Assembly: GCA_030619735.1 (NCBI GenBank)
Contig: JAUXAV010000047.1
Span: forward strand, 1 to 7,761
Direction: 5' to 3'
Origin: Candidatus Aenigmatarchaeota archaeon
GTDB taxonomy: Archaea; Aenigmatarchaeota; Aenigmatarchaeia; QMZP01; JAUXAV01
Length of the DNA: 7,761 bases
The position numbers were made by a program, and so were the translations under genes. The notes under the pieces are model-generated. The model saw only the letters and a list, made by a program, of their open reading frames with translations. It was not told the origin of the DNA and did not search any database. How positions within the stretch are numbered: position 1 is the stretch's first letter; each line of letters starts with the position of its first letter. This document shows, piece after piece, positions 1 through 5,851 of this stretch.

Positions 1-1178
1 TCAAGTGGCTCGCTAAGATAATCAGATACATCTCTTCCGGTTATCTTGGCATAGAGAGAATACTCGCCAGAGCTCAAATCACCTGGAATAGGAATGTCAA
101 CGCTTGCCTCATATGGCATTAATTCCTTCGATTCTTCAATGTCAAGGAGCTTTATTTTACCATGCGCCTTTTCGTCAAACCATTTGGCAATATCCCACCC
201 AAAAAGGGAAATGTTAATGATTTTGCCTATAGCTACATACAAGTTGGCATCCTCGGGTCTCGGCCCCCGGTAATCAAATTTGACGGCAACTTTACAGGTA
301 GCTCCTGCCTCTACTGGGGTATCATAGCCCACGATTCCTAGATTCTCAATTATCCCTTCAGCTGGGATGCCGATGATTGTTATCACATTGGCTAGGTACT
401 CAGTGAATATGTCGCCACCGGTAATGCCCATTATCTTGACATAGAGACCGTATTCGGTGCCGGGGCTTATTGCTGAGGTTATTGGAATATCTATGTGGTC
501 CTCAAAAGGCTGCCAGTCAGGAGCCGACGGCACGCTAAATGCTTTGTCTGCATTTAGCACCTCATCGTGGGGATCCCAGGGCCTCTCCTGCCATATAGCG
601 GCGTGAAACTTACCGGTTACAGCGCCATCCATGTGGTCAAAACCGACATTCACCCGGCACCTGTCGCCAACTTCTAATTCCAAGACCCCAGGGGGCTCTA
701 CCGGGGAACCGTCATTCTTGCTGTAGGAGAGTATTCTGAAACTCCTAAATCCTACCTCTTCAAGCGGGACTTCACCAGCAACTAAGAAGGTAGTTTTTCC
801 ACTAGCTACTGGCGGGAATGGGGGTAGCATTATTTTATCAATCGAATAAGTTGGCCCAGCATAGGCTTCTACTTCAAGTATGAATTCGCCTTCACGCTCA
901 AAACCTCTAAGAAAGGTAATCTCAAAGTTGCCACCAATAACCATTGCACCCTCAGCCACAGTTGGTGAACCGATTATGGGTATTATTTCCTCCCACCATG
1001 CTTCAGGATAAGTAACCTTTGCTTGCACCCAAATTGGCGCCAGAAAGGGAATCTTGAAAAGCTCTACTTTACCTTTGACGGTGAAGGGCTCTTTCAACCT
1101 TGGTGTCTCAGGGGTAGGGGTTATGTCCTTCAAGGTAAAGAGCATGTTGCCTTTTTCAAAAAGTTCGGTTTGCTGCAT
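1..1178 (-). CDS. Large tandem beta-domain protein, C-terminus cut by window edge
   Basis: The frame is open from an ATG at 1178 to the left edge, giving 392 residues without a stop, so the C-terminus is missing. The start is well supported: GGGAGG lies at 1184-1189, four to five bases upstream. There is no signal peptide or membrane segment. Residues 1-135 look like a beta-rich domain. Residues about 144-270 and 275-390 look like two copies of one module of about 120 residues. Both open with an aromatic/glycine strand and a short V-E-A/V-G-x-x-C-K/R-V segment (VGDRCRVNV, AGATCKVAV). Both end with a D-I-P-I strand, S-x-G-x-Y-x-L-Y-x-K-I and a Y-L-A/S tail. More copies may follow beyond the edge. 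This is typical of Ig-like modules in surface, S-layer or virion proteins, but I do not recognise the family and assign no function. It lies 32 bases after the 79-residue gene, probably in the same transcript. Confidence 0.85.
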   Translation of the reverse strand, partial: MQQTELFEKGNMLFTLKDITPTPETPRLKEPFTVKGKVELFKIPFLAPIWVQAKVTYPEAWWEEIIPIIGSPTVAEGAMVIGGNFEITFLRGFEREGEFILEVEAYAGPTYSIDKIMLPPFPPVASGKTTFLVAGEVPLEEVGFRSFRILSYSKNDGSPVEPPGVLELEVGDRCRVNVGFDHMDGAVTGKFHAAIWQERPWDPHDEVLNADKAFSVPSAPDWQPFEDHIDIPITSAISPGTEYGLYVKIMGITGGDIFTEYLANVITIIGIPAEGIIENLGIVGYDTPVEAGATCKVAVKFDYRGPRPEDANLYVAIGKIINISLFGWDIAKWFDEKAHGKIKLLDIEESKELMPYEASVDIPIPGDLSSGEYSLYAKITGRDVSDYLSEPL

Positions 1179-1183
1179 TTAAC

Positions 1184-1189
1184 CTCCCT
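1184..1189 (-). promoter_or_regulatory. Shine-Dalgarno site of the tandem-domain gene
   Basis: GGGAGG, followed by TTAA and the ATG at 1178. It fixes the start of the large left-edge gene. No other in-frame start nearby has a comparable site. Confidence 0.7.
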
Positions 1190-1210
1190 ATTTGGTCCAG
1201 TGTCAGCCTG

Positions 1211-1450
1211 CTATTTCCAAGGCCACCTTATTCCCCATTTCCTTGGCAAGGGTGGCCCCTCTTCAGGTGACATCGGCATAAGGCTCTCTGTATAGAATGG
1301 GGGGAGCACTCCTTTAATTCTTTCTTTGGCTGCCTTTATTATAGCCCGCTTTTCTGTCTCAGAGCCGGCTAGAAACCGCTCCGCCTCATCTCCGGTCAAA
1401 CCCAACATCTCAAGCTGTCGTATGGCTTCCTCATGTGTAATAGTTAGCAT
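1211..1450 (-). CDS. 79-residue protein with MSPxEGPPLPR...WPWK tail
   Basis: Small unknown protein. Residues 5-47 are predicted to form two or three short charged helices, with EEAIRQLEMLGLTGDEAERFL resembling a UBA-like helical hairpin. Residues 57-79 form a proline-rich tail: MSP-E-E-GPPLPR at 60-70, then R-W-P-W-K to the stop. The same tail ends the membrane-anchored protein encoded at 1929-2117, although the rest of the two proteins differs. I chose ATG 1450, preceded by GGTGAG at about six bases. The frame stays open upstream to a stop at 1547-1549, and a TTG at 1507 would add 19 residues with one CxxC pair (CPGC). That start has only a poorly spaced GAGGG, so the longer form is possible but less likely. 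Its function is unknown; the tail suggests it is sorted, docked or assembled together with the other tailed protein. Confidence 0.75.
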   Translation of the reverse strand: MLTITHEEAIRQLEMLGLTGDEAERFLAGSETEKRAIIKAAKERIKGVLPPFYTESLMPMSPEEGPPLPRKWGIRWPWK

Positions 1451-1490
1451 ACTTATCTCACCAGCCCTTTCACAACCTGGGCAAATATTT

Positions 1491-1534
1491 AGGCGGGTGC
1501 GCCCCAAAACCCTCGTTTCAGCAACTACCCGCCT
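1491..1534. repeat. Inverted repeat forming an 8-bp stem
   Basis: AGGCGGGT (1491-1498) pairs perfectly with ACCCGCCT (1527-1534) around a 28-base loop. Read on the minus strand it lies in the leader of the 79-residue gene and is not followed by a T run, so it is not a standard terminator for this operon. On the plus strand TTTTATTTT follows directly, which looks like a terminator against antisense or incoming transcription, although no plus-strand gene is visible here. The role is undecided. Confidence 0.45.
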
Positions 1535-1543
1535 TTTATTTTC

Positions 1544-1559
1544 AGTTTAACCTTAAACT
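1544..1559. promoter_or_regulatory. 16-base perfect palindrome, candidate operator
   Basis: AGTTTAA-CC-TTAAACT is a perfect inverted repeat with seven-base arms and a two-base centre. It lies about 16 bases downstream of a TATAAT box on the minus strand, so a regulator bound here would sit just past a predicted transcription start. Dimeric helix-turn-helix proteins often use sites of this size, and the XRE-type gene in this window is one candidate binder. Assignment as an operator is inference. Confidence 0.4.
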
Positions 1560-1574
1560 AGCTGTTTGACAAGT

Positions 1575-1601
1575 ATTATAGCCTTGACCTCAACAAGGCA
1601 A
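1575..1601 (-). promoter_or_regulatory. Possible promoter for the leftmost genes (weak)
   Basis: A perfect TATAAT lies at 1575-1580 (minus strand), with TTGCCT at 1596-1601 as a possible -35 box. The spacer is only 15 bases and the -35 matches four of six consensus positions. The -10 box overlaps the stop codon of the 114-residue gene, so it may be chance. The following long leader and palindrome make it worth noting. Confidence 0.25.
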
Positions 1602-1920
1602 GAACATCTGGGTATGTTTTGTCCCAGTGCATGTATTTCTCATATTCCTCCGGTGTAAGCAGCTTTTTTATCTCCCGGGTGTGCATTGCCCGAATTGAAT
1701 CAGCCAAAGTTCCCCCAATCCAAGGGATTATACCTAGTATATCTGAGGCGTCAATGCCTATGGTGTGCCCCAGAGCCTTCCTGTGCCTGTCCTCAAGCTT
1801 AGGTAGCTTCAGTGGGGGCAGCTCTACACTGGGTGTGGAAACCGTGCCGAAAGGCGTAAGGATCTCCTTCGGCTGTAGTAGCGTCTTCCCCTTAAATGGA
1901 CTTCCTGGCAACTTTGGCAT
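1576..1920 (-). CDS. Unknown 114-residue protein, proline-rich N-terminus
   Basis: Unrecognised protein. The start is set at ATG 1920 because GGAG lies five bases upstream. An ATG at 1947 would add nine residues but has no ribosome site and would lie inside the previous gene. Residues 1-42 are rich in proline, lysine and leucine (MPKLPGSPFKG, PPLKLPKLE) and look extended or disordered. Residues 57-76 are hydrophobic with glycine and proline (DILGIIPWIGGTLADSI), suggesting a re-entrant or amphipathic membrane-associated segment. Residues 80-114 look helical (TREIKKLLTPEEYEKY, then PDVLALLRSRL). The hydrophobic D-x-x-G-x-I-P-x-x-G-x-x-x-A-D pattern recalls small membrane proteins of the DUF4112 kind, but the match is too short to name. 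It begins eight bases after the small membrane-anchored gene and is probably co-translated with it. Confidence 0.75.
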   Translation of the reverse strand: MPKLPGSPFKGKTLLQPKEILTPFGTVSTPSVELPPLKLPKLEDRHRKALGHTIGIDASDILGIIPWIGGTLADSIRAMHTREIKKLLTPEEYEKYMHWDKTYPDVLALLRSRL

Positions 1921-1928
1921 TCCTTCTC

Positions 1929-2117
1929 CTACTTTTTCCACGGCCATTTCAGCGCTAAAAACCTTGGTAGCGGCGGTCCTTCGCTTGGCGACATGGGGAG
2001 CATGCCATTTACATCCACATTGCCTGCTTTCTCGGCATAGTGAAAAGTAGCATAAGTTACAGCTCCACCGATGCCAGTTACAAGCCCAACCACCAATAGC
2101 GTTGCTGGATTAACCAT
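1929..2117 (-). CDS. 62-residue membrane-anchored protein with MSPxEGPPLPR...WPWK tail
   Basis: Small protein with one N-terminal hydrophobic segment (residues about 6-24, TLLVVGLVTGIGGAV), a short linker and a proline-rich C-terminal tail. The tail reads P-M-S-P-S-E-G-P-P-L-P-R at 41-52, then K-W-P-W-K-K at the stop. It matches the tail of the 79-residue protein at 15 of 23 aligned positions by my count. The start is ATG 2117, because AAGGAG sits five bases upstream. A GTG at 2123 overlapping the previous stop would add only two residues. The segment is more likely a membrane anchor than a cleaved signal, since no clear cleavage site follows. The tail probably faces away from the membrane and may dock a partner. 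Function unknown. It lies two bases after the stop of the helical 99-residue gene. Confidence 0.75.
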   Translation of the reverse strand: MVNPATLLVVGLVTGIGGAVTYATFHYAEKAGNVDVNGMLPMSPSEGPPLPRFLALKWPWKK

Positions 2118-2119
2118 GC

Positions 2120-2419
2120 TCACTCCTTCAAGCTGGTCAGAAAGCCCCTCAGCTCCTCGGGCGCCTTCTTCATTATCCCCTCAATCCGCTTCAGCACCTT
2201 CTCCAGCCTCTCCAGCTTCTCGATAGGCATGGAGTTGATTTCCCTGATTAGTGAGACAACCTGGTCAAGCTCCGGGGCATTCTGGGATACCCTCTCAGCC
2301 ACAACTAGCACCTCTTTGATTAGCTTGAGCTGCTTGGCATCAGGGAACTTTTCCAGCGAATCCGCTATCTGCGAAAGCCGGGGGAGACCGAGGGCCTTTT
2401 CTACCCTTTCCATCACCAT
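2120..2419 (-). CDS. Helical 99-residue protein, resembles the 115-residue protein encoded at 6963-7310
   Basis: Almost entirely charged helix: heptad-like leucines and isoleucines run from residue 15 to 95, with a break at NAPEL (47-51). No cysteines, enzyme motif or membrane segment. Residues 31-79 align without gaps to residues 38-86 of the protein at 6963-7310, with 12 of 49 identical by my count and the hydrophobic pattern kept, including L-K/R-L-I/L-K/R-x-V-L and P-E-E-L-like turns. The two are probably distant paralogues, although helical composition alone can mimic such a match. ATG 2419 has GGGGG at 2426-2430 upstream. This is the first gene after the biosynthetic cassette, with its own candidate promoter in the 44-base gap before it. 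A scaffold or coiled-coil assembly role is possible; no function is assigned. Confidence 0.75.
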   Translation of the reverse strand: MVMERVEKALGLPRLSQIADSLEKFPDAKQLKLIKEVLVVAERVSQNAPELDQVVSLIREINSMPIEKLERLEKVLKRIEGIMKKAPEELRGFLTSLKE

Positions 2420-2437
2420 GATAAACCCCCTTAATCA

Positions 2438-2467
2438 ATTCTAAGCCTTGCCGAGGCAAATGGTCAA
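2438..2467 (-). promoter_or_regulatory. Candidate sigma70-type promoter downstream of the SDR gene
   Basis: TTGACC (2462-2467, five of six consensus bases) and TAGAAT (2438-2443, five of six) are separated by 18 bases on the minus strand. Transcription would start near 2431, giving a leader of about 12 bases that begins almost at the ribosome binding site of the 99-residue gene. The -35 box overlaps the stop codon of the SDR gene. This is the best promoter match I found in the window. It suggests the left block can be expressed independently of the cassette. Confidence 0.45.
2448..2459. promoter_or_regulatory. Inverted repeat in the promoter spacer, candidate operator
   Basis: TTGCC-GA-GGCAA (plus strand) is a perfect inverted repeat with five-base arms. 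It lies entirely within the 18-base spacer between the candidate -35 and -10 boxes, where a bound regulator would block RNA polymerase. The XRE-type protein encoded at 5318-5851 is a plausible but unproven binder. Confidence 0.35.
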
Positions 2468-3381
2468 GAGAAGCTTCTCTTGATGGTTTTATGGATAAAT
2501 TCCCTGGTGATAGGTGGGCAGTCCCTCAGGTCACTTTTGAAGTTATCGCCCCAGAGATAGGGAATGAAAGCCGACGCCATCTTCTCGAATATGGCTTCAA
2601 TAGGGCTGGACTTGAAGTGAGGCTCTATCCTGATTTTGACCATTATGAACTCACCAACCCACTCTACCAGCTCCTGCATGGTTGGCGGTTTTGGGTTGGT
2701 GAGCCAGTATGTGCCCGTTTTCTCAATGCTAGCCATGGCATCAGCCACAGCATCTATCGGAACCAGATTTAGCCTGCCGTCAGGATTGGCCCTCATTCTA
2801 AACACCGGCTCGATGATAGGGAGCCTGAGTGCTCCCTCAAGCTTTCTACGCACAAGCTCTGCTCTCTGGTGTATTTTTATCAGCACAGCGACAAACTGGG
2901 AGAAGTGCCCCGGGTAAAAGTGCTTTTCTGTTCCCATCACTACCGATGGCTTGAAGATGGTAACCTCTGGGATGCCAGATTTTTTCACTATGGTTTCGCC
3001 CAAAGCTTTTGACTGCTCATAGATGTTCCTCCCCTGGGTGTAAGCGGTCGATGTGAAGTACAGGTGCGGAATCCCGTGCTTGGCGCAGAACTCGAGTATG
3101 TTCTGGGTGCCGACCACATTGGTCTCCCATATCGAACCGTCTTTATCTTGACCCAACCTATGAATTGCAGCCAAGTGGTAAATAGCCTCGATGTCTGGGG
3201 GTACTTTTTGAAGCCCTAAGTTGGGTTTCAGGATGTCTCCCACCAAAATCTTGCAACCAGGGCTTATTTTTGGTTCTGGTGGCTTGTGGTATAGACCATA
3301 GATGGTATGTCCCCTTTTCGATAAGCGAGGGATTAGTTCTTTGGCAAGGAAGCCGCCAGCACCAGTAACTAAAATAGTCAA
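2464..3381 (-). CDS. Extended SDR, NAD-dependent epimerase/3-beta-HSD type
   Basis: A 305-residue Rossmann-fold oxidoreductase or epimerase. Residues 3-13 (ILVTGAGGFLA) form the dinucleotide-binding loop, with alanine where the third glycine often stands. D49 and I50 in GDI and the H-L-A-A at 69-72 are usual for extended SDRs. The catalytic S/T region is FTSTAY (109-114), followed by the Y-x-x-x-K pair Y121 and K125. VPIDAVADAM near residue 210 is typical of the epimerase/3-beta-HSD branch. The start is TTG 3381: GGAGG lies five bases upstream and the protein then begins directly at the first beta strand. A longer frame from 3450 would add 23 unrelated residues inside the synthase gene. The TTG follows the synthase stop by one base, so the two are translationally coupled. 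It probably reduces, oxidises or epimerises a polyketide or prenylated intermediate. The substrate cannot be inferred. Confidence 0.85.
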   Translation of the reverse strand: MTILVTGAGGFLAKELIPRLSKRGHTIYGLYHKPPEPKISPGCKILVGDILKPNLGLQKVPPDIEAIYHLAAIHRLGQDKDGSIWETNVVGTQNILEFCAKHGIPHLYFTSTAYTQGRNIYEQSKALGETIVKKSGIPEVTIFKPSVVMGTEKHFYPGHFSQFVAVLIKIHQRAELVRRKLEGALRLPIIEPVFRMRANPDGRLNLVPIDAVADAMASIEKTGTYWLTNPKPPTMQELVEWVGEFIMVKIRIEPHFKSSPIEAIFEKMASAFIPYLWGDNFKSDLRDCPPITREFIHKTIKRSFS

Positions 3382-3382
3382 A

Positions 3383-4432
3383 CTAACCTCCAAACTGAAG
3401 GAGTGTTGCCCCGCCGCGAATGCCTGGTCCGACAGTAACAACCATGACATAGTCGCCCTCTTTTATACTCTCTGACATAAGGCATTTGCCAATAATTCCA
3501 ACCGTGGCGCTGGAGCAGTTACCAAAATCCTTGAGTACCCGTGCAGATAACTCTAGCTTGTCCTCGGCGATGCCCAGTGCTTTCTGGATATTTCGAAGCA
3601 CTGAAAGCCCAGCGGCATGAACCACCCACCACCCGATGTCAGCTACCTTCAAGCCCTGCCTTTGTAGAATAGCCTCAACCGCCGGTTTGACTACCAGTGG
3701 CGCAAGCTCAGGTACTCTCTTACTGAGTAGAACCATCAGCCTCCCGCCCCGCCATCTGTAGCCGAGGTCATCAATGTAGCACGTGTCCGTATAAGACTCC
3801 TGGCCAATGATGCTGGGGTGCCTCCAGTCATTGTCATATCCAACCAGAGCCGCGGAGCTGGCCTCAGCGAAGATAGCATTAGCGCGAAGGCATTGATAGT
3901 CATTTTCCGGGTTGGGCTTGCCATCAGGCTCGGGGTAGTATGTGAGTCCGCTAAGCTCTGTGGCCACCACTAGGGCAAGCTTACCCCTAGCTGTGGCGAA
4001 ATCCGCTGCTGTTGCCAGTCCAGGGAAACCGCCACCTTCACACCCTTGAAAACCAATATTGACAATTCTGGTATGAGGTGAAAGACCAAAGTCCCTCATG
4101 ATGTAGTCTCCGATGGTGGGTCCTGGCGGCAGCCCAGTGCAGGTACAATAAACAACGAAGCTGATTTCCCTCATGTCTCTACCATCAAGGCAGTTTATAA
4201 TTGCCTGCTTGGAAAGCTCGACCGCTGCCTTCTGGTATTCCTCTTGTTGCTCCTGAAAGCTAAGGCGTCTTATCTGAGGTAGAGGTATGCAAAAGTGTCG
4301 CTTGTCAATGCCGCTATCGCGGAAGATCCTCCAGAAGTGCTTGGGGTATTTAAGCTGCTCAAAGATTTCCCCTTGAGTGTAGCAATACTGGGGCACGCTG
4401 TAGCCTATGGAAATTATCTTAGGTAATGACAC
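3383..4432 (-). CDS. Type III polyketide synthase (chalcone/stilbene synthase family)
   Basis: Condensing enzyme of 349 residues, the usual size for bacterial type III PKSs, which extend an acyl-CoA starter with malonyl-CoA and often cyclise the product. The C-T-G-x-x-x-G-P segment (98-105) and the nucleophile motif G-F-Q-G-C-E-G-G with C131 are present. H272 lies in VVHAAG and N305 in FGNCSSATV, completing the Cys-His-Asn triad. The C-terminal GPG loop reads VGPGIRGGATLLQ. Differences from classic members include HAAG instead of HPGG and the loss of the usual acidic residue after the GPG loop, so starter or cyclisation specificity may be unusual. The start is GTG 4432: AGGAGG at 4438-4443 is five bases upstream, and the codon follows the prenyltransferase stop by one base. 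KASIII and HMG-CoA synthase share the fold, but the GN-C-SSAT and C-T-G signatures favour type III PKS. It probably supplies the prenyl acceptor for the UbiA protein. Confidence 0.85.
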   Translation of the reverse strand: MSLPKIISIGYSVPQYCYTQGEIFEQLKYPKHFWRIFRDSGIDKRHFCIPLPQIRRLSFQEQQEEYQKAAVELSKQAIINCLDGRDMREISFVVYCTCTGLPPGPTIGDYIMRDFGLSPHTRIVNIGFQGCEGGGFPGLATAADFATARGKLALVVATELSGLTYYPEPDGKPNPENDYQCLRANAIFAEASSAALVGYDNDWRHPSIIGQESYTDTCYIDDLGYRWRGGRLMVLLSKRVPELAPLVVKPAVEAILQRQGLKVADIGWWVVHAAGLSVLRNIQKALGIAEDKLELSARVLKDFGNCSSATVGIIGKCLMSESIKEGDYVMVVTVGPGIRGGATLLQFGG

Positions 4433-4433
4433 C

Positions 4434-5321
4434 CTAGCCTCCTATTATCTGGCCGATGGTGAGTAAAAGCATATGCAGGAATATAGCCCCCAGCCCCCAC
4501 CAAACGCCTACTTTAAGGTTTTTCTCCAAATACAGGAAGCAGAAAGAGAAGGGTATAAACGAGCTAAGCGATAGTGCCGTCAATGGAGCCAACACGCCAC
4601 CGGCAATGAGAAATAGCTGGGAAAAGAAGGTAACGCAGACTAGCCAGGCAACAAACATGCTTATTGAGATATTGTTCTTCCATACTAGTGCCCCCATGTT
4701 TTTCAGACCTCTCGGCCAGTTCGGTTCGGCATCTGTCCACTGATCTATTGTTTCAGCTCCATAACCCCAAAGGATTAGAAATGGTATGCCCGCTAGAAAG
4801 GCCACCAGGAAGTCAGGATTAGGCTGTGATGCCATGCCCAGCATCACTGCTAAGGGGCCAAAACCAGTGCCCAGAGCCAGCTCGCAGTTCCAATGGAGCT
4901 TGCCCCATGAGTACCAGAAGGTGCACAAGGCAGTTACTACCCAGATAGCCCATATTATTGGCGATATCTGCCAAGCGACAATGCCGATGAAGATGGCTGA
5001 GATGGCAAGGTAGACAAGACCGTTTGCGAGTACCTCCTTCGGTGTCAATATGCCGGCAGCAATCGGTTGCTGAGCTCGGGTATAGACCTTTCCTTTGCTA
5101 CGCTCCTCCTCAGTTCCCTTGTCAAAGCCAGTCCAAGAGTAATCCAGCAGGGTGTTGAATGAGTGGGCATAAGCCATTTGGAAGATAGCACCTAAGACTA
5201 CCATCACCGATAACCAGCTCCAGTGGCCACCGAGAGCGATACCTAGCAGGACGGCACAAACCGCTGCTGGAAGGGCAAAGAATCTGCCCAATCCCAAATG
5301 TGTTTTAATTTTGTCTTTCAC
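4434..5321 (-). CDS. UbiA-family membrane prenyltransferase
   Basis: Integral membrane protein of 295 residues with about eight or nine hydrophobic helices. Both aspartate-rich motifs that hold Mg-diphosphate are visible. The first is N56-x3-D60-x6-D67, followed by the basic and QQPIAAG segment near 84-90 that matches the RPLASG element of the family. The second is D192-x3-D196, then N-W-P-R-G-L-K-N-M-G (200-209). The Y-S-W-G-K-L...GP-L-A-V-M-L-G stretch (136-161) is also typical. Family members transfer a polyprenyl group onto an aromatic or other acceptor (ubiquinone, menaquinone, chlorophyll, heme O or archaeal lipids). Here the neighbouring type III PKS product is the obvious acceptor candidate. 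The start is GTG 5321, overlapping the regulator stop as GTGA, with GGAGGT at 5327-5332. Prenyl chain length and exact acceptor cannot be read. Confidence 0.88.
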   Translation of the reverse strand: MKDKIKTHLGLGRFFALPAAVCAVLLGIALGGHWSWLSVMVVLGAIFQMAYAHSFNTLLDYSWTGFDKGTEEERSKGKVYTRAQQPIAAGILTPKEVLANGLVYLAISAIFIGIVAWQISPIIWAIWVVTALCTFWYSWGKLHWNCELALGTGFGPLAVMLGMASQPNPDFLVAFLAGIPFLILWGYGAETIDQWTDAEPNWPRGLKNMGALVWKNNISISMFVAWLVCVTFFSQLFLIAGGVLAPLTALSLSSFIPFSFCFLYLEKNLKVGVWWGLGAIFLHMLLLTIGQIIGG

Positions 5322-5851
5322 TTAAGACCTCCTTTTGCCTCTTCATATATAACCTGGAATGGGTTGAACGGGAGCATAGGGAAAAGTTTTCTCACGACAT
5401 TACTCAAAGCCTCCAGATATACTTCATAGGCTTTTGTGCTGCAGTTCATCGCCTCGGCATAATCTAATACCTTTCTATCCTCAGCTACCGCTTCGTCAAA
5501 AATATATTTCTCCACCACATACCCCTTGTGGCAACGAGGGCATCTTAGGTTCTTGAGATACTCTCCTCTAGTGTCCCATTCATGGCGGCAGGCAGGATTT
5601 AAGCATTTGTATCTCATACTTGATTTCCCTTGTGCTTCATCTAAGTAGCCTGCTGCTGCCATAAGCTCATACACAGACACATCATAAATAGGCGCAAGTT
5701 TCTTGAGGATGTTGGGGTGTGGTGGTGGCCTCTTACCTTGCTCAATTTGCCCTAAGTAGGCGTTAGAAACCCCAGTCTGTCTTTCTACATCTCTTAGGGA
5801 CATCCTCTGGTTTCCCCTGAGCGATTTGAGATACTCACTAAAACAGAACAT
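5318..5851 (-). CDS. XRE-family regulator with C-terminal zinc ribbon
   Basis: A 177-residue DNA-binding protein. Residues 5-65 form a Cro/CI-type helix-turn-helix: SLRDVERQTGVSNAYLGQIEQGKR carries the recognition helix near 29-40, followed by LKKLAPIYDVSVYELM. Residues 81-109 form a zinc ribbon with C83, C88, C104 and C107. Residues 112-177 are helical and may mediate dimerisation or sensing. The start is ATG 5851, with GGGAG six bases upstream. A GTG at 5875 would add eight residues without a ribosome site. The gene overlaps the prenol-kinase stop by 14 bases and the prenyltransferase start by 4, so it is translated with the pathway it probably controls. The zinc ribbon suggests a sensing, oligomerising or RNA-polymerase-contacting role. 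The palindromes at 1544-1559 and 2448-2459 are possible targets, but no direct link can be seen. Confidence 0.85.
   Translation of the reverse strand: MFCFSEYLKSLRGNQRMSLRDVERQTGVSNAYLGQIEQGKRPPPHPNILKKLAPIYDVSVYELMAAAGYLDEAQGKSSMRYKCLNPACRHEWDTRGEYLKNLRCPRCHKGYVVEKYIFDEAVAEDRKVLDYAEAMNCSTKAYEVYLEALSNVVRKLFPMLPFNPFQVIYEEAKGGLK

Larger units (their letters stand above)
1451..1575. other. Only long non-coding gap: leader with palindrome and hairpin
   Basis: These 125 bases lie between the stop of the 114-residue gene and ATG 1450 of the 79-residue gene. They are by far the longest apparent gap in an otherwise packed window. They hold a 16-base palindrome (1544-1559) and an 8-bp stem with a 28-base loop (1491-1534), and a TATAAT box overlaps the right border. 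If the TTG at 1507 is the real start, the gap shrinks to 68 bases and the hairpin would straddle the start region. Confidence 0.5.

Noticed and set aside
1023..1295. Plus-strand open frame of 90 residues crossing a gene boundary
   Set aside because: It is antisense to the tandem-domain gene and the 79-residue gene, both with good minus-strand evidence.
1491..1542. tRNA or structured RNA gene around the 8-bp stem
   Set aside because: The stem resembles an acceptor stem in length, but the enclosed 28 bases are too short for tRNA arms and no T-loop or anticodon arm is present.
1619..2050. Plus-strand open frame of 143 residues
   Set aside because: It lies opposite two well-supported minus-strand genes, has low-complexity serine-rich translation and no family features. 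It is a shadow of the minus-strand coding sequence.
3382..3450. Longer N-terminus for the SDR gene
   Set aside because: The added 23 residues overlap the synthase gene, and the fold begins at the TTG at 3381, which has an ideal GGAGG site.
3383..4432. HMG-CoA synthase, KASIII or OleA identity for the condensing enzyme
   Set aside because: All share the thiolase fold, but the C-T-G-x-x-x-G-P, G-C-E-G-G and GN-C-SSAT segments fit type III PKS better. No mevalonate or olefin-pathway partners (OleB, OleC) are present.
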